Below, piece by piece: positions 1-7,690 of a DNA stretch of 64,000 nt (position 1 is its first letter; each line of letters begins with the position of its first letter). The stretch is taken from the NCBI GenBank assembly GCA_963762735.1, contig CAVXMG010000006.1:142229-206228 (forward strand). The letters run 5' to 3'. The notes beneath the pieces were generated by a model. The model saw nothing but the letters and a program-made list of their open reading frames with translations, was not told the DNA's origin and did no database searches. The position numbers and the translations under genes are program-made. The stretch comes from DASXKD01 sp963762735 (GTDB lineage: Bacteria; Actinomycetota; Actinomycetes; Streptosporangiales; Streptosporangiaceae).

Positions 1-647
1 TCGCGCCCGTAGAAGGTGCCCGACGTGGCCGCGACCACCCGGATCCGCTGGTTGCCCGTGTCGGAGATCACCAGGTTCCCAGATCCGTCGATGGCCACCC
101 CGCCGGGCTGGTTCAGTTCCGCGGCGGTGGCCGGGCCGCCGTCCCCGGCGAAGCCGAGCGTGCCGTTGCCGGCCACGGTGTAGATGTCCCCGGCGGTCAT
201 GGCGACGCCGTAGAAGGTCCCTGGCGTGGCCGCGATCATCCGAATCCGGTTGTTCGAGGTGTCCGCGACGACCACGTTCTGGTCCGCGTCCACGGCCAGC
301 GCTCCGAGCAAGCCAAGCCGGGCCCTGGTGGCCGGGCCGCCGTCGCCGCCGAAGCCGATGACCTTGCCCAGCCCTGCGATGGCCTTTTCCCAGGTCGAGG
401 TGTCGTTGAACTGCCGGACGACGCCCTGCACGTCGCTGACGTACACCGAGCCGTCCGGTCCCGTGGCTACCCCGTTCGCTTCCTGTGCCACGTTGTGGAC
501 CAGGCCCCGCCCGGCCCCGCCCGCCTGGGTGGAGATGACGCCGGGCGAGGTCGCGCCTTCGGCCGGCGGCGCTCCACACACGATCGCCACCGTGGCCGCG
601 GCCGCGGGCAGCATCCCCGCGAACAGGCCACGCGCATGTGTTCTCAT
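1..647 (-). CDS. Secreted NHL-repeat beta-propeller protein (3' part beyond the window)
   Basis: The ATG at 647 follows a purine-rich GGGGTGAGGGG stretch and opens a protein with a short hydrophobic signal-like N-terminus (GLFAGMLPAAAATVAIVCGA). It then shows repeated NHL units: GVATGPDGSVYVSD, ALAVDADQNVVVADTSNNRI and GVAIDGSGNLVISDTGNQRI. These are joined by GFGGDGGPAT and GFAGDGGPAT linkers typical of actinobacterial NHL proteins. NHL repeats form beta-propellers used for binding, so an extracellular binding or structural role is inferred; no enzyme motif is visible. The C-terminus runs off the left edge, so total length and any extra domains are unknown. It lies about 110 bp downstream of uppP on the same strand. 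Confidence 0.8.
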   Translation of the reverse strand, partial: MRTHARGLFAGMLPAAAATVAIVCGAPPAEGATSPGVISTQAGGAGRGLVHNVAQEANGVATGPDGSVYVSDVQGVVRQFNDTSTWEKAIAGLGKVIGFGGDGGPATRARLGLLGALAVDADQNVVVADTSNNRIRMIAATPGTFYGVAMTAGDIYTVAGNGTLGFAGDGGPATAAELNQPGGVAIDGSGNLVISDTGNQRIRVVAATSGTFYGR

Positions 648-665
648 CTCACCCCTCACCCCCAC

Positions 666-675
666 GTAACGTTAC
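666..675. promoter_or_regulatory. 10-bp perfect palindrome upstream of the NHL gene
   Basis: GTAACGTTAC sits 19 bp upstream of the NHL-protein start codon, with a related CGTTATACG stretch about 15 bp further upstream. A repressor site is possible, but so short a palindrome could be chance. Confidence 0.25.
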
Positions 676-758
676 CTCCTGACTACACATCGTTATACGT
701 TCCCGAAGGTCGGCAGGTTCACCGGCGCTTCTGCTTGCCTGCCCTGGGCGTCCGGCCG

Positions 759-1736
759 CTACTTGACCAGCGTCAGGTAGGCGAGGCTGCCCAGGCCGGC
801 CACGATGCAGTAGATGCCGAACGGGGTGAGCGTGCGGGTGCGCAGGTACCGGACGAGGAACCGGACCGACATGTAAGCGCCCAGGCCGGCCAGCAGGCTG
901 CCGACCACGATCTGGCCGCCGATCCCTGCGCCCGCCGTGCCGAACAGTTCGGGCAGCTTGAGCACCCCGGCGGCGAGGATGGCAGGCGTGGCGAGCAGGA
1001 ACGCGAACCGGCCGGCGTCCTCACGGGACAGCCCGCGCGTCATGCCCGCGACCATCGTGACCCCGTCCCTGCTGATGCCCGCGATCAGGGCGAGGGTCTG
1101 CGCCGAGCCGATGAGGACGGCCTGGGGGTAGCTGAGGCTGGCCAGCCGCCCGTCGGACATGGCGACCGCGGCGTGCTCGCGCTGGCGGTCGGCGCGGGCA
1201 CCGGCCGAGTGCCGGCCCACGGCGGCCAGCTCGGCATATTCCCGCTGGCGCACGGTCTCCTCGTCGGCCTCGCGGGAGGAGTGCCGCCGGAAGCGCTCCC
1301 CGGCGATCAGGATGATGCCGTTGATGGTCAGGAACACCGCCGCGATCTCCGGCCGGCCGAACACGGTCTGGAAGGTCTTCTGCAGCGCCAGGCCCGCGAT
1401 GCCGACGGGTATCGTGCCCAGCACGATCATCCAGGCGAGCCGCTCGTCGGCGGTGTACACCTCGCGATAGCGGATCGAGGTGCGCAGGCCCCCGATGATC
1501 CTGACCCAGTCCCGCCAGAAATAGATGAGCAGGGCGGCCGCGGTGGCCACGTGCAGCCCGACGATGAAGGCCAGGTAGGGCGATGACGCCGCGGCGATGT
1601 TCAGGTTCTGCGCCCACTGCCCGCCGATCACCGCTGGGATAAGCACGGCATGGCCGAGGCTGGAGACCGGGAACAGCTCGGAAACGCCCTGGATCAGGCC
1701 GACGACCGCGGCTTGCAGGTAGGTCAGGTGTGTCAT
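759..1736 (-). CDS. uppP: Undecaprenyl-diphosphate phosphatase (UppP/BacA family)
   Basis: This membrane enzyme recycles the lipid carrier for peptidoglycan by dephosphorylating undecaprenyl diphosphate. The sequence starts MTHLTYLQAAVVGLIQGVSE and carries the family signature PVSSLGH near residue 23. The second signature, ISRDGVT, lies in the C-terminal half, where the family usually has SRSG. Several hydrophobic segments follow. An unusual charged, Arg/Glu-rich insertion of about 50 residues (RRHSSREADEETVRQREYAE onward) separates the two halves and is probably a cytoplasmic loop. I chose ATG 1736 because it places the first motif at the family position; an upstream extension has no membrane character. 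The gene is divergent from a BlaI/M56 pair and shares their operator region, suggesting control by cell-wall stress. Confidence 0.9.
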   Translation of the reverse strand: MTHLTYLQAAVVGLIQGVSELFPVSSLGHAVLIPAVIGGQWAQNLNIAAASSPYLAFIVGLHVATAAALLIYFWRDWVRIIGGLRTSIRYREVYTADERLAWMIVLGTIPVGIAGLALQKTFQTVFGRPEIAAVFLTINGIILIAGERFRRHSSREADEETVRQREYAELAAVGRHSAGARADRQREHAAVAMSDGRLASLSYPQAVLIGSAQTLALIAGISRDGVTMVAGMTRGLSREDAGRFAFLLATPAILAAGVLKLPELFGTAGAGIGGQIVVGSLLAGLGAYMSVRFLVRYLRTRTLTPFGIYCIVAGLGSLAYLTLVK

Positions 1737-1831
1737 GCCAGGCCCTTCGCCATGAGCTGGGAAGCCGCCGGGATCCGCCCGGATGCGCTGCGCCCCGGCG
1801 AGGCGGGGTGGCATACTCGGACTCGCCGGTG

Positions 1832-1850
1832 TTCTACAGGCACTGTAGAA
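1832..1850. promoter_or_regulatory. BlaI-type operator 1
   Basis: This is a perfect inverted repeat, TTCTACAG-GCA-CTGTAGAA, with 8-bp arms and a 3-bp spacer. It contains the TACA/TGTA core of BlaI/MecI-family operators. It lies between divergent uppP and the BlaI-like gene, 46 bp upstream of the repressor start. Confidence 0.75.
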
Positions 1851-1851
1851 C

Positions 1852-1870
1852 ATTTACAGGACTTGTAGAT
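1852..1870. promoter_or_regulatory. BlaI-type operator 2
   Basis: This imperfect copy of operator 1 (ATTTACAG-GAC-TTGTAGAT) is centred exactly 20 bp, about two helical turns, from it. Tandem same-face sites suggest cooperative binding by the adjacent BlaI-family dimer and autoregulation. Confidence 0.65.
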
Positions 1871-1895
1871 GCAAATCGGGTAAAGGAGGCGCCCC

Positions 1896-2336
1896 GTGCG
1901 GGATGCAGCGCCCCGCCACCCGCCCGCAGAGCCCGCGGTGCCCACGGAGTCGCTGCGGCGCCCCGCCGGGGCGCTGGAGGCCGAGGTGATGGCCGTGCTG
2001 CGGGCGGCGGACGCACCGCTGAGCCCTGGCCAGGTCCGCGAGCGGCTCGCCGCCCGGCCGCGGGGCGGTGAGCTGTCCTACAGCACGGTGGTCACCATCG
2101 TGTCCCGGCTGCACGCCAAGGGCCTGCTGGCCCGCGCGCGCGCCGGGCGCGGGTTCGCCTACACCCCGGTGGACCCGGCTAGCCTGGCGGCCGGCCAGAT
2201 GAGCCGGGCACTGGATGCCGGCGTGGACCACGGGGCCGTGCTGACCAGGTTCGTCTCCGGCCTGTCCGGCCGGGACGCGCGGCTGCTGCGCCGGCTGCTG
2301 GCCGGCGGCGAGGGCGCCGGTCAGGACCGGGGGTAG
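1896..2336 (+). CDS. BlaI/MecI/CopY-family transcriptional repressor
   Basis: A 146-residue winged-helix repressor. Residues around 30-90 (GALEAEVMAVLRAADAPLSP, then SYSTVVTIVSRLHAKGLL) match the BlaI/MecI DNA-binding domain, followed by the conserved GRGFAYTPV wing. The C-terminal dimerisation helices (LTRFVSGLSGRDARLLRRLL) are the part cleaved in classical Bla/Mec systems. The GTG at 1896 is preceded by AAAGGAGG at good spacing. The gene sits 4 bp upstream of an M56 metalloprotease, the usual sensor partner, and just downstream of two TACA/TGTA dyads. In this family the repressor is released when a cell-wall signal activates the protease; that mechanism is inferred here. Confidence 0.9.
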   Translation: MRDAAPRHPPAEPAVPTESLRRPAGALEAEVMAVLRAADAPLSPGQVRERLAARPRGGELSYSTVVTIVSRLHAKGLLARARAGRGFAYTPVDPASLAAGQMSRALDAGVDHGAVLTRFVSGLSGRDARLLRRLLAGGEGAGQDRG

Positions 2337-2340
2337 CCAG

Positions 2341-3282
2341 ATGCGGCTGTTGGTGTACCTGCCATTGCTGATCCCCGTGCTCGCGGCCCTCGCGGCCAGG
2401 CCGCTCGCCGCCCGGCTGGAACCACGGGACGCCACCTGGCTGCTCACCGTGGCCACGGTCGTGCTGGCCGGGTGCAGCACGGTGGCGCTGGCACTGCTTG
2501 CGGCCTCCGCCGCAGCCCGCGTGCCGGCCCTGGCCTCGATGGGGGACTACTCCCAGACCGTGGTGCACCGCGCCGATCCCACCCCCGCCGTCACCGGCGC
2601 GGTGGCTGCCCTGGTGCTGACCGGGGCGGCGGTGGCCGTCGCGGTCGCGTTCCGGCACCGTGCCCGCGCCCTGGCCGAGTCCTACCGGCGTGCCGCGCGA
2701 CTGCACGACGACGGCACCGTCGTGGTCGTCCGCGGCACCGCCGTCGAGGCGTACGCACTGCCCGGCTGGCCGGGCAGGATCGTGGTCTCCGGCCGCCTGC
2801 TCGAGGCACTGGACGAGCCCGGCCGTGCGGCGTTGCTCGCGCACGAGCGCGCGCACCTCGCGGGCAGGCACCACCTTTTCACTACCGTGGCGCACCTGGC
2901 CGCCGCGGCCAACCCGGTCCTGTTGCCGCTCGCCCGCACGGTGGACTACACCGTCGAGCGCTGGGCCGACGAGCATGCCGCCCAGGTCACCGGCGACCGC
3001 CGCCTGGTGGCCGTCACCATCGGCCGGGTGGCCATGATGGCCACCCCTGCCCGGTGGCCAGCGGCCACCCTCGGCATGGTCCGGGCGGGCTCCCGCCGGG
3101 TCTCGCTGGCCTGGGCCGGGCCGGTGCCCCGCCGGGTGGCCGCCCTGCTCGGCCCGCCGCCACGTTCGCGGGTACTGCTCGTGGCCGCCGCCGTGCTGAT
3201 CGTCATGCTCACCGGCGCCTGCGCGGTGCAGGCCGCCAGGGACCTGCACGCACTGCTCGAGCTTGCCCGCGCGGGCCGCTGA
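2341..3282 (+). CDS. M56-family membrane metalloprotease (BlaR1-like, lacks a sensor domain)
   Basis: A 313-residue membrane protein with three N-terminal hydrophobic segments, a soluble zinc-protease domain and a C-terminal membrane anchor. The zinc motif HERAH is at about residues 168-172, with a probable third ligand in VERWADEH near residue 206. No penicillin-binding sensor domain follows the last membrane segment, so the stimulus is not evident. It starts 4 bp after the BlaI-like gene and is presumably co-transcribed with it. In the family, this protease relays an envelope signal and inactivates BlaI. Divergent uppP makes lipid-carrier stress or cell-wall antibiotics the most likely input, by inference. 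Confidence 0.85.
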   Translation: MRLLVYLPLLIPVLAALAARPLAARLEPRDATWLLTVATVVLAGCSTVALALLAASAAARVPALASMGDYSQTVVHRADPTPAVTGAVAALVLTGAAVAVAVAFRHRARALAESYRRAARLHDDGTVVVVRGTAVEAYALPGWPGRIVVSGRLLEALDEPGRAALLAHERAHLAGRHHLFTTVAHLAAAANPVLLPLARTVDYTVERWADEHAAQVTGDRRLVAVTIGRVAMMATPARWPAATLGMVRAGSRRVSLAWAGPVPRRVAALLGPPPRSRVLLVAAAVLIVMLTGACAVQAARDLHALLELARAGR

Positions 3283-3295
3283 GGACCCGCCCGGA

Positions 3296-4300
3296 TCAGC
3301 CTTCCGCGGCCTGCGAGCGCGCCAGCCCAGGCTCGTGGGGCCGTGCTGGCGCGGCACCGGAGGCCGGCGGGGGTACCCGCAGTTCGCCGAAGCGGACCAT
3401 GGCCACGCCGGCCAGGATGAACCCGCCGCCGAGGAACTGCACCGGGGTGGGCAGCTGGCCAAGCAGCAGCCAGGCGAACAAGACCGCGAAGAGGACTTCG
3501 GCCAGGCCGACGAACGACGCGAGCCGGGCCCCCAGCCGGCGGACCGCGCCAATGCCAGTGATGTACGAGATCACCGCGGCCACCAGCGACAGCCCGAGCA
3601 CCGGCACGATCCAGCTCACCTGATGGCCAAGGGCGTGGACGTCACCAAGGCTGGCGGTCAGCGGCAGCAGCCCGGTTCCGGCCATCGCGGCAAGGGCGGC
3701 CGTGCCGACGCACATCCCGGCCCACGTCATCACCAAGGGCGGCAGTGGCTCTTCCTCGCCGCCGGCCGAGAGCACGAAGAAGGCCGCCAGGCCCACGGCG
3801 CCAAGCAGCGCCCAGATCACCCCGGCCGGGTTGAGCCCCGCTTGGCCGGCCAGGTTGACCACCATGGCCAGCCCGGCGATCGCCACGACGCCCCCGGTGA
3901 TGGTCAGCCGCCGCGGCCGCTGGCCGTGCCGCAGCCACAGCCAGCCCACCACCAGGATCACGCCAAGAAACTCGAGCAGCACCGCGACGCCCACCGGTAT
4001 CCGGGCCACGGCGTTGAAGTAGCACCACTGGGCGCCGGCCACCGCGAGCAGGCCGTAGGCCGCCACCCGGCCCGCGCTGCGCCGCAGCAGCCGCCACTGG
4101 CCCCGCAACCGCAGCACCGCGGGGACGGTGAGGATCAGCGCCGCCAGGGCTATCCGGGCGAGCACGGCCGCGCCCGGGCTCCAGCCGGCGGCGATCAGCG
4201 CCGCGGCGAACGTCCCCGACGTACCGAAGGCAGCCGCGGACACCAGGCCGAGAGTCAGTCCCGCGCCGCCCTGGGCACGCTGGCCGCCCTGGCTCCCCAT
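3296..4300 (-). CDS. EamA/DMT-family transporter
   Basis: A roughly 334-residue polytopic protein with about ten hydrophobic segments in two repeats, typical of EamA drug/metabolite exporters (GLVSAAAFGTSGTFAAALIA; LASFVGLAEVLFAVLFAWLL). Substrate is unknown. ATG 4300 is chosen because AAGGAGCACC lies directly upstream; an ATG seven codons earlier has no ribosome site. It is divergent from a CGNR zinc-finger regulator, and such regulators are often found beside the exporter they control, so this is probably its target. Confidence 0.85.
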   Translation of the reverse strand: MGSQGGQRAQGGAGLTLGLVSAAAFGTSGTFAAALIAAGWSPGAAVLARIALAALILTVPAVLRLRGQWRLLRRSAGRVAAYGLLAVAGAQWCYFNAVARIPVGVAVLLEFLGVILVVGWLWLRHGQRPRRLTITGGVVAIAGLAMVVNLAGQAGLNPAGVIWALLGAVGLAAFFVLSAGGEEEPLPPLVMTWAGMCVGTAALAAMAGTGLLPLTASLGDVHALGHQVSWIVPVLGLSLVAAVISYITGIGAVRRLGARLASFVGLAEVLFAVLFAWLLLGQLPTPVQFLGGGFILAGVAMVRFGELRVPPPASGAAPARPHEPGLARSQAAEG

Positions 4301-4323
4301 GGTGCTCCTTGTAATAGGCAAAG

Positions 4324-4347
4324 GTAAGTTACGCTAGTGACGCTACC
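4324..4347. promoter_or_regulatory. Possible divergent operator between EamA and CGNR genes
   Basis: The short gap holds the near-palindrome GTAAGTTAC (4324-4332) and a direct repeat of CGCTA (TACGCTAGTGACGCTAC). It is the only non-coding DNA between the pair, so both promoters and the regulator site must fall here or in the gene starts. Confidence 0.35.
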
Positions 4348-4370
4348 GAGGAGCGGTGAAAGGGGTCAAG

Positions 4371-4910
4371 GTGATTTTTGCCCATGACACCGAGGTGGCG
4401 CTGGCCTCCGCCGCCGCCCTCGTCAACACCGGCCGCGGCGGCAAGGAACTGCTGCCGGACACCGATGCCCTGGACCGCTTCGTCGCGGACTGGGGCTGGA
4501 CCGGGGGGCGCGCGCACGACCAGGCCGAGCTGGATGCGGTCCGGCGGCTGCGCCCCCGGCTCGAACGGCTGTGGGAAATGGACGAAGACGCCGCCGCCGG
4601 GCTGGTCAACACGCTGCTCCGGGAGGCGAGCGCCCTGCCGCAACTGGTCAAGCACGACCAGTGGGACTACCACCTGCACGCCACGCCGCCCGACGCGCCG
4701 CTGGCCGACCGGATGGCCGTCGAGGCGGCGATGGCCTTCACCGACGTCATCCGCTCCGGGCAGCTCGGCCGGCTCCGGGTGTGCGCCGCGGACCACTGCG
4801 AGGACGTTCACGTGGACCTGTCGAAGAACCGGTCGCGGCGGTTCTGCAGCGTCGCCTGCGCCAACCGCACCAACGTCGCCGCTTACCGGGTACGCCAGGC
4901 GGCCCGCTGA
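4371..4910 (+). CDS. CGNR zinc-finger regulator (ABATE domain)
   Basis: About 179 residues. The N-terminal part (FAHDTEVALASAAALVNTG) matches the ABATE domain, a putative stress-ligand-binding module. The C-terminus has the CGNR zinc knuckle: VCAADHCEDVHVDLSKN followed by RRFCSVACANRTNVAAYR, with four cysteines placed to bind zinc. The last cysteine plus ANR is the family CGNR variant. GTG 4371 is preferred because AAAGGGG lies 5 bp upstream; GTG 4356 is in frame but its purine tract is too close. It probably regulates the divergent EamA transporter. Confidence 0.85.
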   Translation: MIFAHDTEVALASAAALVNTGRGGKELLPDTDALDRFVADWGWTGGRAHDQAELDAVRRLRPRLERLWEMDEDAAAGLVNTLLREASALPQLVKHDQWDYHLHATPPDAPLADRMAVEAAMAFTDVIRSGQLGRLRVCAADHCEDVHVDLSKNRSRRFCSVACANRTNVAAYRVRQAAR

Positions 4911-4929
4911 GGCCGGCGGTGCGGTACTG

Positions 4930-4947
4930 CACCACCCCCAGGTGGTG
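4930..4947 (+). terminator. Small hairpin after the CGNR gene
   Basis: CACCACC-CCCA-GGTGGTG forms a 7-bp stem with a 4-nt loop 20 bp after the stop codon. There is no T-tract, so termination is only a possibility. Confidence 0.35.
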
Positions 4948-5045
4948 GCGGCGCTTAGCAACCTTCGCGAGATGCGGCCGGAATGATCCGTGAAGCCCGG
5001 TGGTGACGTAGCAACAGTGACGGAGGACCGGGCACGGGAGGCGCA

Positions 5046-5702
5046 GTGCCGGCGACGCTCTACCAGGTGGCCAGCCAGGCCAGGGACGGGATTTTTACCG
5101 GCCCATTGCCGACAGCTGGGCCCTGCGCTAACGTCCCCCGTGTGGGGGGGATCGACGCGTTTTTGGCGTCGCGCCTGACGGCAGGGGACGATCTCGCGCT
5201 GGCCGAGGCCTTTGACCGGTTCGGGCGGGCGGTGTATGGCGCGGCCCTGCGCGTGGTCAGGGACGGCGCGAGCGCGCAAGACGTCGTCCAGGACGTATTC
5301 GTCGAACTGTGGAGCCATCCCGAGCGGTACGACCCCGCGGCCGGCCCGCTGCGCACCTACCTGATCGTGCTGGCCCGGCACCGCGCGGTGGACCTGGTCC
5401 GCAGCGAACTGCGCCGGATCGCCAGGCAGGAGCGGCATCACCGGCTGACGCCTGGGCAGCAACCCGAGGCGCCAGGCGACCAGGTGCTGGCCGCCGCCAT
5501 GGCCGCCGCGATAAGGGACGCGGTGCGGATGCTGCCCGACGGGCAGCGGCGGGTGGTCGAGCTTGCCTACTTCGAAGGGCTCACCTGCCGTGAGGTCGCG
5601 CTGGCGGCCGGCATCCCCGAGGGCACCGCCAAGTCGCGGCTCCGGCTGGCCATGGCCAAGCTGGAAACAATGCTGGACCGGCAGTTGCTGGAGTGGTCAT
5701 GA
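5046..5702 (+). CDS. ECF-type RNA polymerase sigma factor
   Basis: A 218-residue sigma-70-family protein. Region 2 is seen as AEAFDRFGRAVYGAALRVVR then ASAQDVVQDVFVELWSHPERY and LARHRAVDLVR. Region 4 is seen as LPDGQRRVVELAYFEGLT with the helix-turn-helix REVALAAGIPEGTAKSRLRL. GTG 5046 has GGGAGG just upstream; a shorter start at GTG 5142 would better fit usual ECF lengths but lacks a ribosome site. The stop overlaps the next start as ATGA, so the downstream mycothiol-type enzyme is translationally coupled. That protein occupies the place where an anti-sigma factor normally lies. Confidence 0.9.
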   Translation: MPATLYQVASQARDGIFTGPLPTAGPCANVPRVGGIDAFLASRLTAGDDLALAEAFDRFGRAVYGAALRVVRDGASAQDVVQDVFVELWSHPERYDPAAGPLRTYLIVLARHRAVDLVRSELRRIARQERHHRLTPGQQPEAPGDQVLAAAMAAAIRDAVRMLPDGQRRVVELAYFEGLTCREVALAAGIPEGTAKSRLRLAMAKLETMLDRQLLEWS

Positions 5703-6562
5703 CGGCCGAACGGGAACCAGCGGTGCTGCCCGAGGGCCTGCGGACCCGGGTATTGGCGGCTTCGTGGCGGGCGCGGCCGGCCTGGCCGGTTCCTGACGTC
5801 CCGGAGATCTCCCCGGTGGAGGCGTTCGGGCGGGCGGTCGATGCACTGTACGGGATGCTGTGCGCGCTGGACGACGCGGACTGGCGGCGCCCCGTGCTGC
5901 GCGGCCTGGACGTACAGCACCTGATCGGGCATCTGACCGGGGTCGAGGAGGACATGCGGCGCTGCCTGTCCGGCGACCCGGCCGTGGCCGAGGCCGACCA
6001 TGTCGGCTCCACCCAGCCCTGGGCCACCCGCCAGGCCGGGCAGCCGCCGGCCAGCACGCGGGCCGAGTGGCGCGGCGCGGCCGACCATACCCTCGCACTG
6101 GCCCGCGAGCAGGCAGACCTGCACGCCGAGGTGGCCTTGCACGGGATGCGGCTGCCCCTGGGCGCGCTGCTGATCGTCCGGGCGTTCGAACTGTGGACCC
6201 ATGACAACGACATCCGCCGGGCCGCCGGGCTGCCGCCCGCGGTGCCCGACGCCTCGACGCTGCGGCTGATGACCGGGCTCGCCGCGCAACTGCTGCCGTA
6301 CGGGGCGGCCCGGGCCGGGCTGCGCGAGCCCACGAAGGTGCACCTGGTGCTGACCGGGCCCGGCGGCGGCACCTGGGACGTCGTGATCGGCGACGCGGAC
6401 CAGCCGGAGCCGGCCTCGGTCGGTATCGTGACCGGCGCGGTCGGATTCTGCCGGCTGGTCGCCAACCGTGCTGCCCCCGCGGAACTGGACCTGCACATCA
6501 CCGGCGACGCCGACCGGGCCGCCGGGGTGCTCGCCGCGGCATCGGCGCTCGCGCTCGACTAG
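5699..6562 (+). CDS. Maleylpyruvate-isomerase-family mycothiol-dependent (DinB-fold) protein
   Basis: A 287-residue protein of the mycothiol-dependent maleylpyruvate isomerase/DinB fold. A metal triad like the family's is present: His in DVQHLIGH (about 74 or 78), Glu164 and His168 in RAFELWTHDND. Such proteins bind a divalent metal and use mycothiol as cofactor or substrate. The ATG overlaps the sigma-factor stop (ATGA), implying stoichiometric expression. A role as a metal- or thiol-sensing partner of the sigma factor is plausible but inferred; simple detoxification is the alternative. Confidence 0.75.
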   Translation: MTAEREPAVLPEGLRTRVLAASWRARPAWPVPDVPEISPVEAFGRAVDALYGMLCALDDADWRRPVLRGLDVQHLIGHLTGVEEDMRRCLSGDPAVAEADHVGSTQPWATRQAGQPPASTRAEWRGAADHTLALAREQADLHAEVALHGMRLPLGALLIVRAFELWTHDNDIRRAAGLPPAVPDASTLRLMTGLAAQLLPYGAARAGLREPTKVHLVLTGPGGGTWDVVIGDADQPEPASVGIVTGAVGFCRLVANRAAPAELDLHITGDADRAAGVLAAASALALD

Positions 6563-6699
6563 CCCGATCGGGCCAGATCGGCTGGGATCGGCGGGATCGG
6601 TCCGCCGGGTGATCCAGGCCCGGCCGCGGTGACGTATCCCTCCCGTAGCCCGCGCGGGTTACCGCGCGCGGAAAGGAATCATCGAGGGGGCCCGTAACC

Positions 6700-7002
6700 A
6701 TGAGCATGCTTATCATTGCGAAATTCCAGGGGGACACCGCCAAGTTCCGCCAGGCGCTCACCGAACGAGCCGGTGAGTTCGAGAAGCACGCAGACAAGGC
6801 CCGCGCGGCGGGCGGCATTCATCACCGGTTCGGGGTCGGTGACGGCTTCGTGATGGTCGTCGACGAATGGGAGAGCGTCGAGCACTTCCAGCAGTTCTTC
6901 GGCAACCCTGAGTTGCAGGCGTTCATCGGTTCTATAGGCGCCGCCCCGGCACCGCCGGAGATCCTCGTTGCCGAGGCCGTGGCGTCGCGCGACGCTTACT
7001 AG
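6700..7002 (+). CDS. Dimeric alpha/beta-barrel protein (ABM/EthD-like)
   Basis: A 100-residue single-domain protein beginning MSMLIIAKFQGDTAKFRQAL with a strand-helix-strand pattern and the segment GIHHRFGVGDGFVMVVDEWE, typical of ferredoxin-like dimeric barrels related to antibiotic-biosynthesis monooxygenases. Substrate is not predictable. A GAGGGGG tract lies about 7 bp upstream of the ATG. It is monocistronic, followed by a clear hairpin terminator. Confidence 0.6.
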   Translation: MSMLIIAKFQGDTAKFRQALTERAGEFEKHADKARAAGGIHHRFGVGDGFVMVVDEWESVEHFQQFFGNPELQAFIGSIGAAPAPPEILVAEAVASRDAY

Positions 7003-7037
7003 CCGCGAAGCGGCGCACCGCGCCGGGGCACGCCGCC

Positions 7038-7064
7038 GGGCGGCCGGATTGTCTCCGGCCGCCC
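7038..7064 (+). terminator. Hairpin terminator after the ABM-like gene
   Basis: GGGCGGCCGGA-TTGTC-TCCGGCCGCCC is an 11-bp perfect stem with a 5-nt loop, followed by CTTTAT. It lies between convergent genes and may serve both. Confidence 0.7.
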
Positions 7065-7136
7065 CTTTATCAAAGGTTGCCAGAAAAGGGCCACCGCCCA
7101 CGGGCCACCGCGCGGCCACCGCGCGCAGGCCACGGC

Positions 7137-7580
7137 TCAGGCGCGGGCCAGTTCGGCGTTCGCCCGTTCGGTGATGATGCTCAGCACCCGGCCCGCTGTG
7201 GCCAGGTCCTGCGCCGGAAGGTCGCCCCACAGCCGCTGGGTGACCTCGGTCACGGCGGCCCGTATCTGCCCGAAGACTTCGGTTCCCGCGGCGGTGAGCC
7301 GCACCGGCCCGGCATCGTCGCCGGGATCGGCCACGAGCCGCGCGGCGGCCAGGCTGGCCAGGTGTTCCCGTGCCTGTGCCTCGCCGACCTTCAGGCCGTG
7401 GGCCACCTGGGCGACGAGCTGGCCCCGGCCGGTGGCTCCGCCGCCCGCGGCGGTCAGCGTCAGGGTGATCCATTGGGCCTCGGTCAGGCCCGGCCCGGCC
7501 AGCAGCCGGAACAGGATCGCGTTGAGGGTCTTCTCGGCCTGGCCGATTATCCGGGGGGTGAGGGTCGTGCTGGGGGACAT
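7137..7580 (-). CDS. MarR-like winged-helix regulator
   Basis: About 147 residues: MSPSTTLTPRIIGQAEKTLN, then a winged-helix region (LTEAQWITLTLTAA; GLKVGEAQAREHLASLAAARLV) and the wing (VRLTAAGTEVFGQI). It resembles actinobacterial MarR-type regulators without a recognisable ligand pocket. Start ATG 7580 is chosen because translation further upstream would run through a set of operator dyads. It is divergent from a second MarR-family gene, and the two share about 110 bp containing three copies of the same inverted repeat. Confidence 0.7.
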   Translation of the reverse strand: MSPSTTLTPRIIGQAEKTLNAILFRLLAGPGLTEAQWITLTLTAAGGGATGRGQLVAQVAHGLKVGEAQAREHLASLAAARLVADPGDDAGPVRLTAAGTEVFGQIRAAVTEVTQRLWGDLPAQDLATAGRVLSIITERANAELARA

Positions 7581-7612
7581 GGCTGCTCCGGTGTTCCGTA
7601 TCGCATCAATTT

Positions 7613-7667
7613 CGTTGGCTGCGCCAACGTTGGTCATGCCAACGATAGCAATCATTGGTGCGGCCAA
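7613..7667. promoter_or_regulatory. Three TTGG-N5-CCAA operator dyads
   Basis: The dyads are CGTTGGC-TGC-GCCAACG (7613-7629), CGTTGG-TCATG-CCAACG (7628-7644) and TTGG-TGCGG-CCAA (7655-7667 including the flanking A·T). All share the core TTGG-N5-CCAA and lie between two divergent MarR-type genes. The third overlaps the -35 box of the rightward promoter, so binding there should repress it. Confidence 0.75.
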
Positions 7668-7683
7668 CAAATTCCCCTAGACT
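7655..7683 (+). promoter_or_regulatory. Sigma-70-type promoter giving a probable leaderless mRNA
   Basis: TTGGTG (7655-7660), a 17-bp spacer and TAGACT (7678-7683) form a good promoter. The ATG of the MarR gene at 7691 is 7 bp past the -10 box, so transcription should begin at or within a base of the start codon. Confidence 0.6.
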
Positions 7684-7690
7684 CGGCCGC

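Noticed and set aside
226..669. Long rightward open frame over the NHL gene
   Set aside because: It is the antisense shadow of the leftward NHL-repeat gene; its translation has no motif, whereas the reverse strand gives clear NHL units.
6563..6602. Cluster of GATCGG hexamers as a possible operator array
   Set aside because: Irregular spacing and low complexity; CCCGATCGGG at 6563-6572 alone is more likely part of a weak hairpin after the stop.
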